From positions 654,276,957-654,340,956 of the forward strand of contig NC_133666.1 of the NCBI RefSeq assembly GCF_037893015.1: a stretch of 64,000 nt of DNA, in the 5' to 3' direction. Of this stretch, positions 31,501 to 53,569 are shown one piece after another. The notes beneath the pieces are model-generated. The model ran no database searches. It worked only from the letters and a program-made list of their open reading frames with translations, and had not been told where the DNA came from. Positions within the stretch are counted from its first letter, which is position 1. Every line of letters starts with the position of its first letter. A program made the position numbers and the translations under genes. The stretch comes from Macrotis lagotis (Eukaryota; Chordata; Mammalia; Peramelemorphia; Peramelidae).

Positions 31501-33790
31501 ATAACTGGACATATATAGTTTCAACTAGGGTATTAAACTGCATTTTGATATTTTAATTTTTTCTTTTGAACATCAAGGTATCCTTAAAGGAATATTCTAT
31601 TACTATATAAATAAATAAATAGGAAACTCCTTACTTTAGGAATATTTGAAGCTAGATTTTGTTTTACCAAGACAATTTTTTTTTAATAATCAACACGGGC
31701 AACTAAGAGGTGCAGTGGATGGAGCATTGGCCTTGGAGTCAGGAGGATGGGAGTTTGAATCCAACCTCAGATAGTTGCCACTTACTAGCCCTGTGACTTT
31801 GGGCAAGTCACTTAACCCTGACTGCCTTATATCCAAGGCCACCTCCAGTCCTGATTCCTATCTGGACATTGGACCAAGATGACTCTGGAGAAGAAAGTGA
31901 GGCAATAACATTGCACAGCCCCCCTCACTCAAATCCAATTCGTGTGCTTGTCATGGCATCACCTCCCTGATGTCATGGTCTTCTTTGAGAATTGAAAGAC
32001 AACATCATCAAGCATAATCAACACACATAAAGGTCTTATATCCTCTACACTCTCAGTTAAGGGACCATGAAAGTGCAAAAACAGAGTGGAACATAGAAAG
32101 AGCAGTGGTTCTTGAGTCAGAACCTGAGTTCAAATCCCACTACTGATGCTTACTGCCTGGATAACCTTGGACAAGTCAAATTTTCACACCAGGACTTCTA
32201 TTTGTTTTGGGGGTTTTTGCAAGGCAATGGAGTTAAGTGACTTGCCTAAAGTCACACAGCTAGGTAATTATTAAATGTCTGAGGTTGTATTTGAACTCAG
32301 GTCCTCTTGACTTCAGGGCCAGTGCTCTATCCAGTGTACCACCTAGCTGCCCCCAGGACTTCCATTTCTTCAAAGGCAAAGTGAGACTAGAGGCCTCAGA
32401 TTTCTAGCTCTAGATAGTAAGAGTTTATGTTATTTTAGAGAAAATATGTGAAAAAATGTCTACTTCATATTTTATAAAAGTTACTCTCTAAGCATGCATA
32501 GAATATCCCCCAAATTTTTAAGAAATAAATTACATGCTAATTTTTATTATTTTTTTTATGTCTCATTTCAAATTAAAGGTGGGAATTCAGAAAACCAAAA
32601 GGGAAGGCAGCATCTATTCCAAACAAAAGCACATTAGTATCCTATTTTTTAAAATTTGTTTATTTATTTAAGGCAATGGGGTTAAGTGACTTGCCCAAAT
32701 TCATACAACTAGGTAATTATTAAGTGTCTGAGGCCACATTTGAACTCAGGTATTCCTGACTCTATCCACTGCGCCACCTAGCTGCCCCTGGTAACCTATT
32801 CTGAAGAGGTTAAGACCTCAAGCCTGACCTGCAGTTTGACTGACACCACATCCTACCAAGCTTCTTCCCAAGGAAGAGCTAGTACAATCAAACAATAAAG
32901 ATTTATTAAGCACCTATTATATGCTTACACTGGAGTGACAAAAAGAGGCAAAAAAAACAGTCCCTGCCTCCAAGAATCTTAGTTTAAGCTTTAGTAAGTC
33001 AATTTTATATTTCAAAGTAAATAAGTTTTATTGTAAAGAATATGGTAGTTCCCGAATTCTGGCTTGTTGGCTAAGTTACTTTGACTCTGCGCCTCGGTCA
33101 GGGCAAAATAAAAAATAAATCAAAGCACAGAGAAAATAAGTCATGTGGTGTGGAAGAAATCTGAAGCATCACTTTCTTTCCCTTCTGCCCTCCCCCTTTT
33201 CTCGGGGTTCTTCCTTTCCTCTCCTCACCTGGGGCACGTTCCTGGGCAGACAGGGCTGGTTGAAGGGAAGGGCAGGGAGGGGGCGGAGCTGCTCACCTCT
33301 TGGCTATCTCCTGGTACCGTAGCTGCAGCTTAGCTTGGAGATTATGCTGTGAAGGAGAGGAGACGAGAAGGAAACAGGAGTGAGCGCTGGCCCATTGCAG
33401 GGGGTGGTCCAGGTCGGGGCTGGGGGCGTCGGCTGGAGGAGGTGCACCTGGGCCCGGCCACAGTGGGAGAAGCGGGGGAACCGGAGGCCGCAGGGGGGAA
33501 CCTTGGGGGTAAAGGGCCTCGGGTTCGGGCAGGCGGCAGGGAGCGGGGTGAGGGAGGCGGCTTTGGGGGATCACAAGTAAGGATGGCACTGGGGAGAGAG
33601 CCAGGGGGTGGGGTCACAGGTCAGAGGGTAGAGGTCAAGGTAAAGCGGGAGATGGGAGGAATGTCAGTCAGTCGGGCGGGCGGTCCTCTTCCCCCAGCGT
33701 CATTAGCTCATGCCCTCGTCCCCAGGGACGGCGCCGCACCCCGGACGCTGCATTCCGGAGCCACTGGATGAAGCCAGTGGCCGACGCCAT
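28410..33790 (-). CDS. NDUFA7: NDUFA7 (complex I accessory subunit), 4 exons
   Basis: Exons, coding order: 33740-33790, 33297-33346, 30183-30332, 28410-28506, giving 348 nt and 115 aa (human 113). Intron phases are 0, 2, 2. The protein begins [13 protein letters not shown], continues [17 protein letters not shown], then [18 protein letters not shown] and [14 protein letters not shown], and ends [12 protein letters not shown]; human ends KRWELSSDQPYL. The family is a supernumerary subunit of mitochondrial NADH:ubiquinone oxidoreductase (B14.5a); it has no catalytic residues. The start codon is the first ATG inside the shared CpG island. Exon 3 has two GT donors 7 bp apart, and only the distal one keeps frame. 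Identity is essentially certain. Confidence 0.97.
29165..29470 (+). repeat. MIR SINE
   Basis: ccttctcacctgtaaaatgg and gggaataacaatgccttacc in NDUFA7 intron 3. Confidence 0.6.
29500..29830 (-). repeat. L3/CR1 LINE 3' end, antisense
   Basis: ttcttcttggcatcaaagct, gaatctgcctttcagcaatt and ctccaagctaaacatctcag in antisense CR1 order. Confidence 0.7.
30183..30332 (-). CDS. NDUFA7: NDUFA7 exon 3
   Basis: 150 bp, acceptor ttctttag. It contains the family core [18 protein letters not shown]. The distal donor AG|GTAAGT was chosen because splicing at the upstream CCTG|GTAAGAG would put a stop five codons into exon 4. Confidence 0.95.
30356..30500 (+). repeat. SINE1_MD-like SINE beside NDUFA7 exon 3
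   Basis: gggaacagctaggtggtgaa to A-tail. It begins 23 bp upstream of the exon 3 acceptor. Confidence 0.88.
30615..30900 (-). repeat. MAR1-type SINE/RTE tail, antisense
   Basis: Its complement contains tccaatttacttgcatgcca, matching tccaattcgtgtgcttgtca of the plus-strand copy at 31696-32010, and the block around ctggacccagatg. Confidence 0.7.
31040..31325 (-). repeat. MAR1-type SINE, antisense
   Basis: ctttctcctctggagcaact then the antisense tRNA-type head: ccaaggtcatacagctagta and tttgaactcaggccctcctg. Confidence 0.75.
31696..32010 (+). repeat. MAR1-type SINE, nearly full length
   Basis: tRNA-like head (actaagaggtgcagtggatg), core tgactttgggcaagtcactt and a long non-poly(A) tail (tgtcatggtcttctttgaga). 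Confidence 0.82.
32202..32353 (-). repeat. SINE1_MD-like SINE, antisense
   Basis: ttttgcaaggcaatggagtt to cacctagctgcccc; ccaggacttc at both ends. Inserted in a MIR (32085-32170). Confidence 0.9.
32645..32789 (-). repeat. SINE1_MD-like SINE, antisense
   Basis: aaggcaatggggttaagtga to gccacctagctgcccc. Confidence 0.88.
32885..33000. repeat. Unnamed interspersed repeat
   Basis: caataaagatttattaagca and cagtccctgcctccaagaat recur at 47740-47935 (gtcctcaataagcttacatt) and in part at 63439-63490. The family is recognised by recurrence only. Confidence 0.5.
33297..33346 (-). CDS. NDUFA7: NDUFA7 exon 2
   Basis: 50 bp, acceptor cttcacag, donor AG|GTGAGC, phase 0 to 2. It encodes [16 protein letters not shown]. 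Confidence 0.95.
33740..33790 (-). CDS. NDUFA7: NDUFA7 exon 1
   Basis: Encodes [17 protein letters not shown] and then the donor GTGCGG. It aligns with human MASATRLIQRLRNWASG. Confidence 0.93.
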
Positions 33791-33867
33791 CTTGGTTCGG
33801 GGTGAAGGGCAAGGCACGGAGACGCAGGGGTCGCCGGGAAGGAAGGGGAGGGGCTGTCGCGCCGGAG

Positions 33868-33877
33868 TCTCGCGAGA
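33868..33877. promoter_or_regulatory. TCTCGCGAGA palindrome (BANP-type element)
   Basis: A perfect 10-bp palindrome between NDUFA7 and RPS28 inside the CpG island. Binding is inferred from the known motif. Confidence 0.75.
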
Positions 33878-33929
33878 GCCGGAGGCGGGGCTGGAGGCAG
33901 CCTATAAGGAGGCGCCCAGGGACACGTGA

Positions 33930-33947
33930 CTCTCTCTCCTCTCTCTG
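33930..33947 (+). promoter_or_regulatory. RPS28: RPS28 5' TOP tract and probable transcription start
   Basis: ctctctctcctctctctg is an almost pure pyrimidine run beginning with C, 27 bp after a TATA-like box and 41 bp before the ATG. Ribosomal protein mRNAs begin with such a TOP motif, which couples translation to mTORC1 and LARP1. The exact start base is inferred. Confidence 0.7.
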
Positions 33948-33970
33948 TCGCCTGCTCTGCCGCCGCCATC

Positions 33971-34009
33971 ATGGACACCGGCCGCGTGCAGCCCATCAAG
34001 CTGGCTCGG
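33971..34009 (+). CDS. RPS28: RPS28 exon 1, coding part
   Basis: Encodes [13 protein letters not shown] after a pyrimidine-rich leader; the context gccgccatcATGg is a good Kozak site. Confidence 0.97.
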
Positions 34010-34355
34010 GTGAGGGGCCGAGGCCGGGCCGGGCGGGGAGCCGGGGGGCGGAAGGGAGGAGGTGGCGGGGGAGCCTGACGCTGCCGCGCTCCGTCCGCAG
34101 GTCACCAAGGTGCTGGGCAGGACCGGCTCCCAGGGCCAGTGCACCCAGGTAAGTGCCCGCCGCGCGCCCCCGCCCCGGCCCCCCGCCCCGCCCCGGCCCG
34201 GCGCCGCTGAGGCCGCTCTGCCCCCCGCGCAGGTCCGCGTGGAGTTCATGGACGACACGAGCCGCTCCATCATCCGCAACGTGAAGGGCCCCGTGCGGGA
34301 GGGCGACGTGCTCACCCTGCTGGAGTCGGAGCGCGAGGCCCGCAGGCTGCGCTGA
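33971..34355 (+). CDS. RPS28: RPS28 (40S ribosomal protein S28, eS28), 3 coding exons
   Basis: Exons 33971-34009, 34101-34148 and 34233-34355 (coding part) give 69 aa, the normal eukaryotic length. The protein begins [20 protein letters not shown] and ends [14 protein letters not shown]. eS28 is a small OB-fold-like protein of the 40S head near the mRNA exit. All splice sites are canonical (CGG|GTGAGG, CAG|GTAAGT, GCG|GTAAGT after the stop). A fourth, non-coding exon follows at 34473 and carries AATAAA at 34522-34527. The intact intron-containing structure and promoter show this is the functional locus and not a processed copy. Confidence 0.99.
34101..34148 (+). CDS. RPS28: RPS28 exon 2
   Basis: 48 bp, phase 0 to 0, encoding [16 protein letters not shown]. 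Confidence 0.98.
34233..34355 (+). CDS. RPS28: RPS28 exon 3, coding part with stop
   Basis: Encodes [19 protein letters not shown] and the C-terminal SEREARRLR, with TGA at 34353-34355. The exon continues to 34363, where a GTAAGT donor follows. Confidence 0.98.
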   Translation, partial: VRVEFMDDTSRSIIRNVKGPVREGDVLTLLESEREARRLR

Positions 34356-34472
34356 GGCCGCCGGTAAGTGGCGCGGGCCCTGCACGCCGCGGGGGGCAGA
34401 GGCCCAGGCCGGGAGGGGCGCCCCAACTTCCACCAGCAGAGCCCCAGCACCTCGGATTTGCTTTATTTTCAG

Positions 34473-34545
34473 GTGCGGGCCAGCAGGCTGCCGCCGCGGA
34501 AGGATGCTAAGGGATGTGTAAAATAAAATGTTTTTGTCTAAGCTG
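34473..34545 (+). terminator. RPS28: RPS28 3' non-coding exon and poly(A) signal
   Basis: The acceptor ttattttcag precedes the exon, AATAAA is at 34522-34527, and a T/GT-rich stretch (tttttgtct) follows. Cleavage is expected near 34545. Confidence 0.85.
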
Positions 34546-34654
34546 CGAGTGAGTAGTGTGAGCTTTGAAAGTGGGGCAAACGGTGGGGGTGCCAGATAGG
34601 ATGCAAACAGGGAGCTCGTCTCGAATAGACTTTGCCAAGAAGAAGTCACAGAAC

Positions 34655-34676
34655 GTAACCGGATAATAACTTTATT
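34655..34676 (-). terminator. KANK3: KANK3 poly(A) signal
   Basis: AATAAA on the minus strand at 34671-34676, about 490 bp past the stop. Cleavage is inferred near 34655; the 3' UTR would be 34655-35166. Confidence 0.7.
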
Positions 34677-35166
34677 TGAAAGTTTGTTCCCCCCTCCCCC
34701 ATTGAATGGGGAACCTCCTCTCTCAGAACAGGGGGAGGCACACACCGGGAAGAATTGGAGACGCGATCTTGCAGTGAGACACAAGTACAAGTTAATTTGA
34801 GCCCTGAATGTAGTGGCTGGAGGGTTTTGATAGAGTTGGACGGGAACTAGGAATGAGAAAACCTTTTTAGAGAGTGCTGGGGATGATCCTTGATCTTGCT
34901 GTAGATTTGTTGGCCTGTTACAGCCTGAACTGGGTGACTTGAACCCTTCCCTGAGCTGCTTCATTTCCATCTTCCTATTTCCTGAGAACCTTGGGATTTC
35001 AGTTGGCCTGCTCCCGGTTTGTAAAGGCTCTTCACTTTAAGGTGCTTTGTGGGACAGTAAATGGAAGCCTATACTGATCCAAGCTATCTTACCCATGGGT
35101 TAGTGGAAAGAGAACAGAGCATCAGATTGTTTAGCTGGGGTGGGACCAGGGAGACGATGTGACCAG

Positions 35167-46819
<11,653 letters not shown>

Positions 46820-46994
46820 TGTCTCTGTGGACAAGCAGGAAAAAATGGCGTTAACCTAGGTCAACAAGTTTACAAAATGTTTAATCCTGATCCTGCCCAG
46901 TCTGCCTTCTCCCCTGGAACTAAGATGTTTTCGGTGCACCTCTTCCCCCCACCCTTCAGGACCAGGAGCCCTTTGGTCTAAGGCATTGGGAAAG

Positions 46995-47150
46995 GGGAAG
47001 GTAGAAAGAACCCTGAATTTAGGTCCAGAAAGACCCCAGTCATATCTCTGCACTGAATCACTTACTACCTGTACGACTCTGAGGATATCATGTAACCTGA
47101 TTAAATCTCATTTTGTTCCTCTGTAAAATGAAGGGTTGAACTAGTTTAGA
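46995..47150 (+). repeat. MIR SINE
   Basis: cctgaatttaggtccagaaa, gcactgaatcacttactacc and tcctctgtaaaatgaagggt. Confidence 0.7.
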
Positions 47151-47337
47151 GGTCATTAACTTTTTGGAGACATAGTCCTCTTTGTCAGAATGTCAGTCTG
47201 TGGACCCTTTCTCAAAATCATGTTCATAATCAGAGGAAATGATAAATTTCAGTTAGAGGTGAGTAAAAATAAGAAGGTTTTTTCTTCATTCAGGCTTGAA
47301 ACCTCTAACCTCTTGGGGTTAAGAGTGCCTAATCAAG

Positions 47338-47472
47338 GGGGTAGCTAAGTGGCACAATGGATAGAACACCTGCCCTGGAGTCAGGAGGATCTGAGTTCAA
47401 ATCTAGCCTCAAGAGCTAGCTGTGGGATCTTGGGCAAATCACTTAACCCCATTGGCTTGCAAAAAAAAAAAA
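47338..47472 (+). repeat. SINE1_MD-like SINE, internally shortened
   Basis: ggggtagctaagtggcacaa to A-tail; the taataattaccta segment is missing. Confidence 0.88.
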
Positions 47473-48034
47473 TGTCCTCTTCCATTTTAGTTGAGCATTC
47501 ATATCCCAAGTCTAGGGCTTCCTGGAGGAAGTACAGCAGAGAGAGTTTCCAGGTTTCCTTTTCTACTCACCTGGCTGCCTCTGGGATTTGGTAACCTACC
47601 TCCTAATGGGGAACAGTAGGATGAGACTTGGAAGGATTCCTATTCTGATGGGGCTTTCCCAGATCCCCTCTTTCAGCATCGAAGAAGAGGAGAAATAAGC
47701 TTGGCATCAGGATGATCCCCAGAAGGATCCTTGAAATCAATCATTAAGCATTTATTAAGCATCATCTTTGTTTTTTTAATTGATATTTTATTTAATTTTT
47801 CTGATTACATGTTATGAAAGTGCATTCATCCACATTAAGCATCATCAGACTCTATGTCAAGTGCTAGAGATACAAAAAGAAAAAATGAAATAGTTCCTGT
47901 CCTCAATAAGCTTACATTCCTGGGGGGGGGGGGGAGAACATAAATGCATACAAGTATGTACAAAATAATAAAGTAAATACATAATAAGAGGAGGAAGGGG
48001 AGGTCCTGGCAGTTGGGAGGATGAGGAAAAGTCT

Positions 48035-48460
48035 TAATGCTGTTGAAATGATACTGAGTGAGATGAGCAGGACCAGAAGAATATTATATGCCCTAACAAC
48101 AACATGGGGTGTGATCAACCTTGATGGAATATGCTCACTCCATCAATGCGATGATCAGGGACAATTTTAGGGGATCTATGTTGGAGAATACCATCTGTAC
48201 CCAAAGAAAGAATTGTGGAGTTTAAACAAAGATCAAAGATTATTTTCTTTTGTTAAGGACATGTTTTTTCCTCTCAACATTCAATTTTGACATATGCATA
48301 TCATGGAAACAATGTAAAGACAGATAGCCTTCTGTTGGGGGAGGGGGTGGAGGGAGGGAAGGGGAAAAATTGTAAAATTCAAAACCTTGCAAAAAAATGA
48401 TTGGTAGAAACTACTGTTGTATATGATTGGAAAACAAATAAAAATATTTATATTTTTAAA
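48035..48460 (+). repeat. L1 3' end fragment
   Basis: tgagatgagcaggaccagaa, gccctaacaacaacatgggg, ctcactccatcaatgcgatg and the tail aaataaaaatatttat match the L1 copy at 61050-61485. Confidence 0.8.
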
Positions 48461-49239
48461 AAGTCTTATGGGAGAGGGGGTACATGAGCTGAGCTTTGAA
48501 GGAAACAAGGGATTCTAAGAGTCAAAGACAACAAGGGAGTATGCTCTAGACAGGAATCATCTTGCCCAAGTGTTTGGAGAGAGGAAATAGAGAACCATGT
48601 TCAAGAAATAGCCAGAAAGTCAGTCTGGAGTGACCACAAAGGATACAAAGGGGAGGAATGTATAATAGGGCTGGAAAGGTAAGTGGAAAACAGGTTGTAA
48701 ACTCTAAATGGATGGAGGCTGCTCAAGAGGAGGGGTCCCCAGTTAACATGGCTCTCTTTGGAAGGTAAAGCTCAGTTAGAACACGTACCCCATACTGAAA
48801 AAGAACATGTGACTTGAATCAGGATACCCAGGTCTAGAACTTCCTAAGGAAGGAAATTTCCACTTTCCTTCTCCGTAAAATGAATTGGACCTATTACACA
48901 AAGATTATTGCAAAGAAAACACTTTGCATGCTCCAAAGTCATGTGGAAATGGGAGCTGTCATCATGGGATTTGAGATTCAAAAGAACTTTAAGAATCATT
49001 GAGGTCAACCTCTTCATTTCACATATGGAGAAGCTGAGGTCTGGAAAGGGGAAAGGACTTGCTCAGGGTCATACAGTTAAGAAGCAGCAGGGCTGAGTCT
49101 AAACTTTAGTAGCAGATCCAGCACCCATACCACAGCCACCCATTTTTAAAACATTGTTTTTCTAAATGATTGACAAATCACTTAACATCCCAAAGCCTGG
49201 GCACACAAGCCACAAGCAGGTGCCCATTTAGTAAAAAAA

Positions 49240-49390
49240 AAAAAAAAAAAAAAAAGAGGAGGTTGAGACGCAGTAAGGTCTAATACTTAGGGTCATACTT
49301 AGGGTCAGGAAACTGATTTCACATCTGACTCTTACTTGCTGTGTGACTATGAGTAAGTCACTTAATCTCTTTTTGAGTTAAACTTTCTGA
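49240..49390 (+). repeat. MIR SINE with poly(A) at its left
   Basis: ctgatttcacatctgactct and gctgtgtgactatgagtaag; an A22 run lies at 49234-49255. Confidence 0.6.
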
Positions 49391-49647
49391 AAGTTTCTCA
49401 GGAAACTCTTAAGTTTAAAAGTTATAGAACAGCTGTAGATTTGCAGGGTGGAGGGAGTTTCCATACCAGGAATCCCTTATGCTGATGACATCACAGGTCT
49501 AAAACCAAGATCTTCCCCCTCCATACCAATGATTGTTATTAACACCATTACTGCTGAGACTAGCAAGATTACCAAAGGCCTTGTATCAACACTAGGGAAC
49601 CAGGATTCAAAAGAGGTGGAAAGGCACAGGTAGAAAACTGGCTCTAG

Positions 49648-49790
49648 GGCAGCTAGGTGACCCAATGAATTGAGCACCGACCTTGGAGTCAGGAGTACCT
49701 GAGTTCAAATCCGGCCTCAGACACTTAATTACCTAGCTGTGTGGCCTTGGGCAAGCCACTTAACCCCACTGCCTTGAAAAAAATCTAAAA
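49648..49790 (+). repeat. SINE1_MD-like SINE
   Basis: agggcagctaggtgacccaa to A-tail; gaaaactggctcta / aaaactggctcta duplication. Confidence 0.92.
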
Positions 49791-49927
49791 AAAAAAACTG
49801 GCTCTATAACTATGCCTGAATATTTGGCCTGTTTGAAAGATAGCATTTTATAGTAGGGGAAAGGGGAGGAATAAGGATTTATAAAGCTCCTCCTCTATTC
49901 TAGACCCTATGCTAAGTGGTTTTGTTC

Positions 49928-50092
49928 TGTTTTGTTTGGTTTTTGGGGGGGGGGGCTTGAAAGGCAATGGGGTTAAGTGACTTGCCCAAGGCCACACAGC
50001 TAGGTAATTATTAAGTGTCTGAGGTCATATTTGAACTCAGGCCCTCCTGCTCCAGGGCCAGTGCTCTATCCACTGCACCACCTAGCCACCCC
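49928..50092 (-). repeat. SINE1_MD-like SINE, antisense
   Basis: gaaaggcaatggggttaagt to gcaccacctagccacccc; tttgttctgttttgtttg at both ends. Confidence 0.92.
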
Positions 50093-50119
50093 TTTGTTCT
50101 GTTTTGTTTGAACAAATAT

Positions 50120-50295
50120 TTCATGTGGTCCCTACAACAACCCTGGGAAGTAGATACTAACATTCTTAACAGCTAGATTAAGTGACTGGCCCAGGCTCAT
50201 ATAGCTAGTAAGGGCCTAAGGCTGAATTTGAACTCAAGTCTTCCTGACTGCAGGCTGAGCACCCTTGTCCAGTGCACCACTAGCTGCCTCAGCTA
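50120..50295 (-). repeat. MIR-family SINE, antisense
   Basis: caacaaccctgggaagtaga and gtgcaccactagctgcctca. Confidence 0.7.
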
Positions 50296-50344
50296 GCAGA
50301 ACAGTCCTGCCTCTAAGAGTTGAGAGAAAATCAACAAGAAGACA

Positions 50345-50480
50345 TGATAGACCTGGGTTCCAGTCCAGGCTCAGTAGTTTCTTGCCTTTTGCCTAAAGGG
50401 CAAACCCCTTAATCACTCTGAACTTCAGGTTTCTCCTCTGAAAAGTAGGAACCATAATGCTTGACTGTCAATGGCATATA
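50345..50480 (+). repeat. MIR SINE
   Basis: gacctgggttccagtccagg and aggtttctcctctgaaaagt. Confidence 0.7.
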
Positions 50481-53069
50481 AGGAATAAATGCTTCATTGT
50501 GAGTCAGAGGACCTCAGTTCAAATTATGCTCTCCCTTGATTACAAGGACCTTGCTGGGGATCATCTCACATTTACTCTCCCTCCTCAGACCCCCTTTGTA
50601 AAAGGGAAGGTCTCTTTCAGCTTTAAAACCTAAGACTGTACATCATAAGATGTCAGGGAAGGGCTTAAGAGTCACAATAATAGCCGGCAACTATTCCTTC
50701 CTACCTATTATTCCAGGAGAGATTGACCGCCTTTGGGTCAAAGACCAAAAGATCAGATGATGCAGTTGTTCTGGTGAGGAGGTGATTGGAGGTGATGGTT
50801 TGCCTTCTCTGGCAGCAGATGACTCTCTAGACCAAAAAATGGGAGTGATTTCCTGGGAATACTGGCCTCCTGAATTCAAGGTAGATAAGACTAGATTCAG
50901 AGATTCTTATTTTTTTTTTCTCAGATTCAGAGTTTCAGTAGAGGATCCCAGGGAAACTGGCAACCCATGGGCCCAGGAAATCAAATGGGTTCATATCTGT
51001 AAAGGACTTAACAAACTGCCATAGGAGTAAATAAATGTGTTTTCCCTTTAATTGTATGACCTATAAATAATTAGTTGACACATTTATCCACATTTCCAAA
51101 AGGAAGTTAAAGGCAGATAAGTTGCTTAAAAGTTCTGTAACCTTAGTTAAATCACTCCCTTCTCTATCAGTCATCTGTAAAATGGGGGAAGAGGTCTGGG
51201 CCAGACAGCATCCAAGATTCCTCCCAACTCTAAAATGTTAAGATTCTAAGATGAAAGGTCTAAGGACGTTTTCTAGAAATGAGTCATTATGAGGCATCCA
51301 GACAAGCAGGAGGGGAGGGGAGGAAGGCTGGAGGCAGAGAACACCCAAGCCTTGGGCTCCCAAGAGGCTTAATCTCCAGGGGAACTTATGTCTAAAATTC
51401 TCACCAGATAGGACAAAAAGCAAGACCCAGGCTAGTAGGACCCAAGGGAATGGGGTTCCAGTCCTGGCGGCAGCACCAACTTTTCTTTTTGGGCCCCACT
51501 TTCTCCATCTATACGTGAGGAAGTTGGCCTCTCCCTGCCCTTTCAACTGGAACAATGTGTTAGTCGAACATCCTGGAAATGGGAGAAGTGACTTCATTGC
51601 CCAGATTCAGGGAGGGGGCCAAAAGGAACAGCTGAGCACACAGCACAAAGCCAAGGGTGCTGGAACATCTGTTTGCAACTGCAGCCTGAGCTCTCTCAGA
51701 GGCCAAAACAGTCACAGGGTCAAGAAGGCAGTCTTTGGGTCCTGCCTTGCCAGAGGGAGATCAGGAATGCTCCGGCCAGTAAAAAAAAAAAAACAGGGTC
51801 CTGAGACTCCTCCCCTGTCCAAGTTGGTGATACATAGCTTAGACATTCCAGTCTCATCTGGAAAAATGCCAGTTCTCTGAAACTGGACAGGCAGGCACCA
51901 AGGGGGAAGGAGGGGAGGGCCCCAGTACCAAGAGATGGATGCTGATGCTGGCTCTCCCAAGGGTCATCCTCCCCAACACCCTGGGCCTCCCCCTCTTCTG
52001 GGCCAACTCAGGTGCTAATTACTGCTGGAAGCTTCTCTAACCCAGCTGCAGGAAAGAATGTGCCTTTTGCATGACTCTCAGCATGGTGCCTTCCCCTCCC
52101 TCTCCTCTCTACTTCTCACACTCCCTCCTAGCAGAATTATTTGTTTACTTGTCCTTCCCTGGTTCAAAGTCATGTTGGAAGTGCCTTGGGAGCAGGGTCT
52201 GGGTTGTAATATGTAATGTTTTGTAAACCTTCATAAATAGGGGTTCTTGGATTCCTTGTCAAGGGATTCAGAATAAATGTCACTTGAATTGATAAATTAA
52301 TTCTCTGACCCCATTTGCTTTTTGTCCATTCCAGCTTCCCAGATTCCTTCATTTGGCCAGAGCAAGTGGCACGCTCATCTCTGTCCCCTCCCCCCTTGAG
52401 ATCACTCAGGCCTAGAAATCAAAGGTCAGAGGAAACAGGCCCAAAAATACTTGGAACTGATCAGTCCATGGCAGTTACAACTCAGGGGCTGAACCTATTT
52501 GGGTTGGGGGGGGGGCTCATTTGGACCTTGGATCTCTGAGCCAGCCCCTTTCAATAGAATGGGCTGTCTCTGATAGTCATCCAGATTTCTTAAGTAGATG
52601 TTACTGGACTACTTGTAGGGGTTGCTGAGAGGGGGAACTAAGGCCTCTTGAAGTCCCATTCAGGTCTGAGATTCTAAGATTCTGTGAACTCAGTGATGTA
52701 TATATGAAAATATAATCCTTTCTCCCGACCATCCCCATCACCACCATCACCACCACCATAGCCTATCAATGTCATGGGATTCCACCCACCTCTCAGCCCC
52801 ATCACTTTCTGAAGCATGTCCCTGTGTATGTGTGTGTGTATCAGAGTGGGCTCTGAGCCCTGATTTTAGTAAACAACCTCCCTTGCTTCACCCGCCTACC
52901 CCCTGCCCTAGGCTGTCAAGGAAGCCGGATGCTGCTGCCTGAGAGCCCCTCATTAGCCCATCATGACTCCCAGGGCCCTGCCAGCTATTTTGGGATCCTG
53001 CACTGCTGTTATCACTGGGTGACAAGAAGGAGGAAGAAAGACCATAACTGTTGAGGAGGCGATGAATGT

Positions 53070-53250
53070 ATAACAGCTCACACTTCTAAGGTTTTACAAA
53101 CCTTTCTTCCCAACAACACTGAGTTAAATAATGTGGGCATTATTATCCCCATTTTACAGAAAAAGAAACTGAGGACCAAGGGGTAAAATTACTCATTAGG
53201 TAGGCGATCTTGGATAAATGGTAGAAAGAGCTAGGCTTTGAAAGCTGGTA
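53070..53250 (-). repeat. MIR-family SINE, antisense
   Basis: gggcattattatccccattt and tacagaaaaagaaactgagg. Confidence 0.7.
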
Positions 53251-53569
53251 TTCTTTCAAATTTGAGAGGGTGGTTCTTGTCTTCCACAATAGGCCTCTAT
53301 CTGCTATAGGCACATTTGAATACTTTGAGGCAAATATTCCCCCTTTTATAACATGAGGAGCAGGCTTTTCTAGTCTTTTTCAGCTCTAAATCTTTTGGTC
53401 CTAAGATTTTGGTAGCTGTCGCAGACCCTACTATGAGGGACCCAAAGGTATTAGAGGCTAACCACCTGAGGATCAGAAGAAAGTCTGGTTTTTTCCCTTC
53501 CAGTTAGGACAGTAGGAACTGTCCTCCATAATGCCCCACCCCAAGCCCCCCTAAAGCTCCCTAACTATC

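Larger units (their letters stand above)
33791..33970. promoter_or_regulatory. Bidirectional NDUFA7/RPS28 promoter
   Basis: 180 bp separate the two start codons, which point away from each other. The interval holds the palindrome TCTCGCGAGA (33868-33877), a GC box (ggaggcgggg), the TATA-like tataag (33903-33908), an E-box CACGTG (33923-33928) and a pyrimidine tract (33930-33947). TCTCGCGAGA is the established BANP-bound element of CpG-island promoters of essential genes; the pyrimidine tract fits a ribosomal-protein 5' TOP start about 27 bp below tataag. Confidence 0.85.
33390..34420. other. CpG island over NDUFA7 and RPS28 5' ends
   Basis: Dense CG dinucleotides and high GC in an otherwise AT-rich window, covering NDUFA7 exon 1 and its intron 1 and all RPS28 coding exons. 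Confidence 0.85.

Noticed and set aside
33902-34970. Long minus-strand frames over RPS28
   Set aside because: Antisense shadows of the RPS28 CpG island; no splice or protein similarity.
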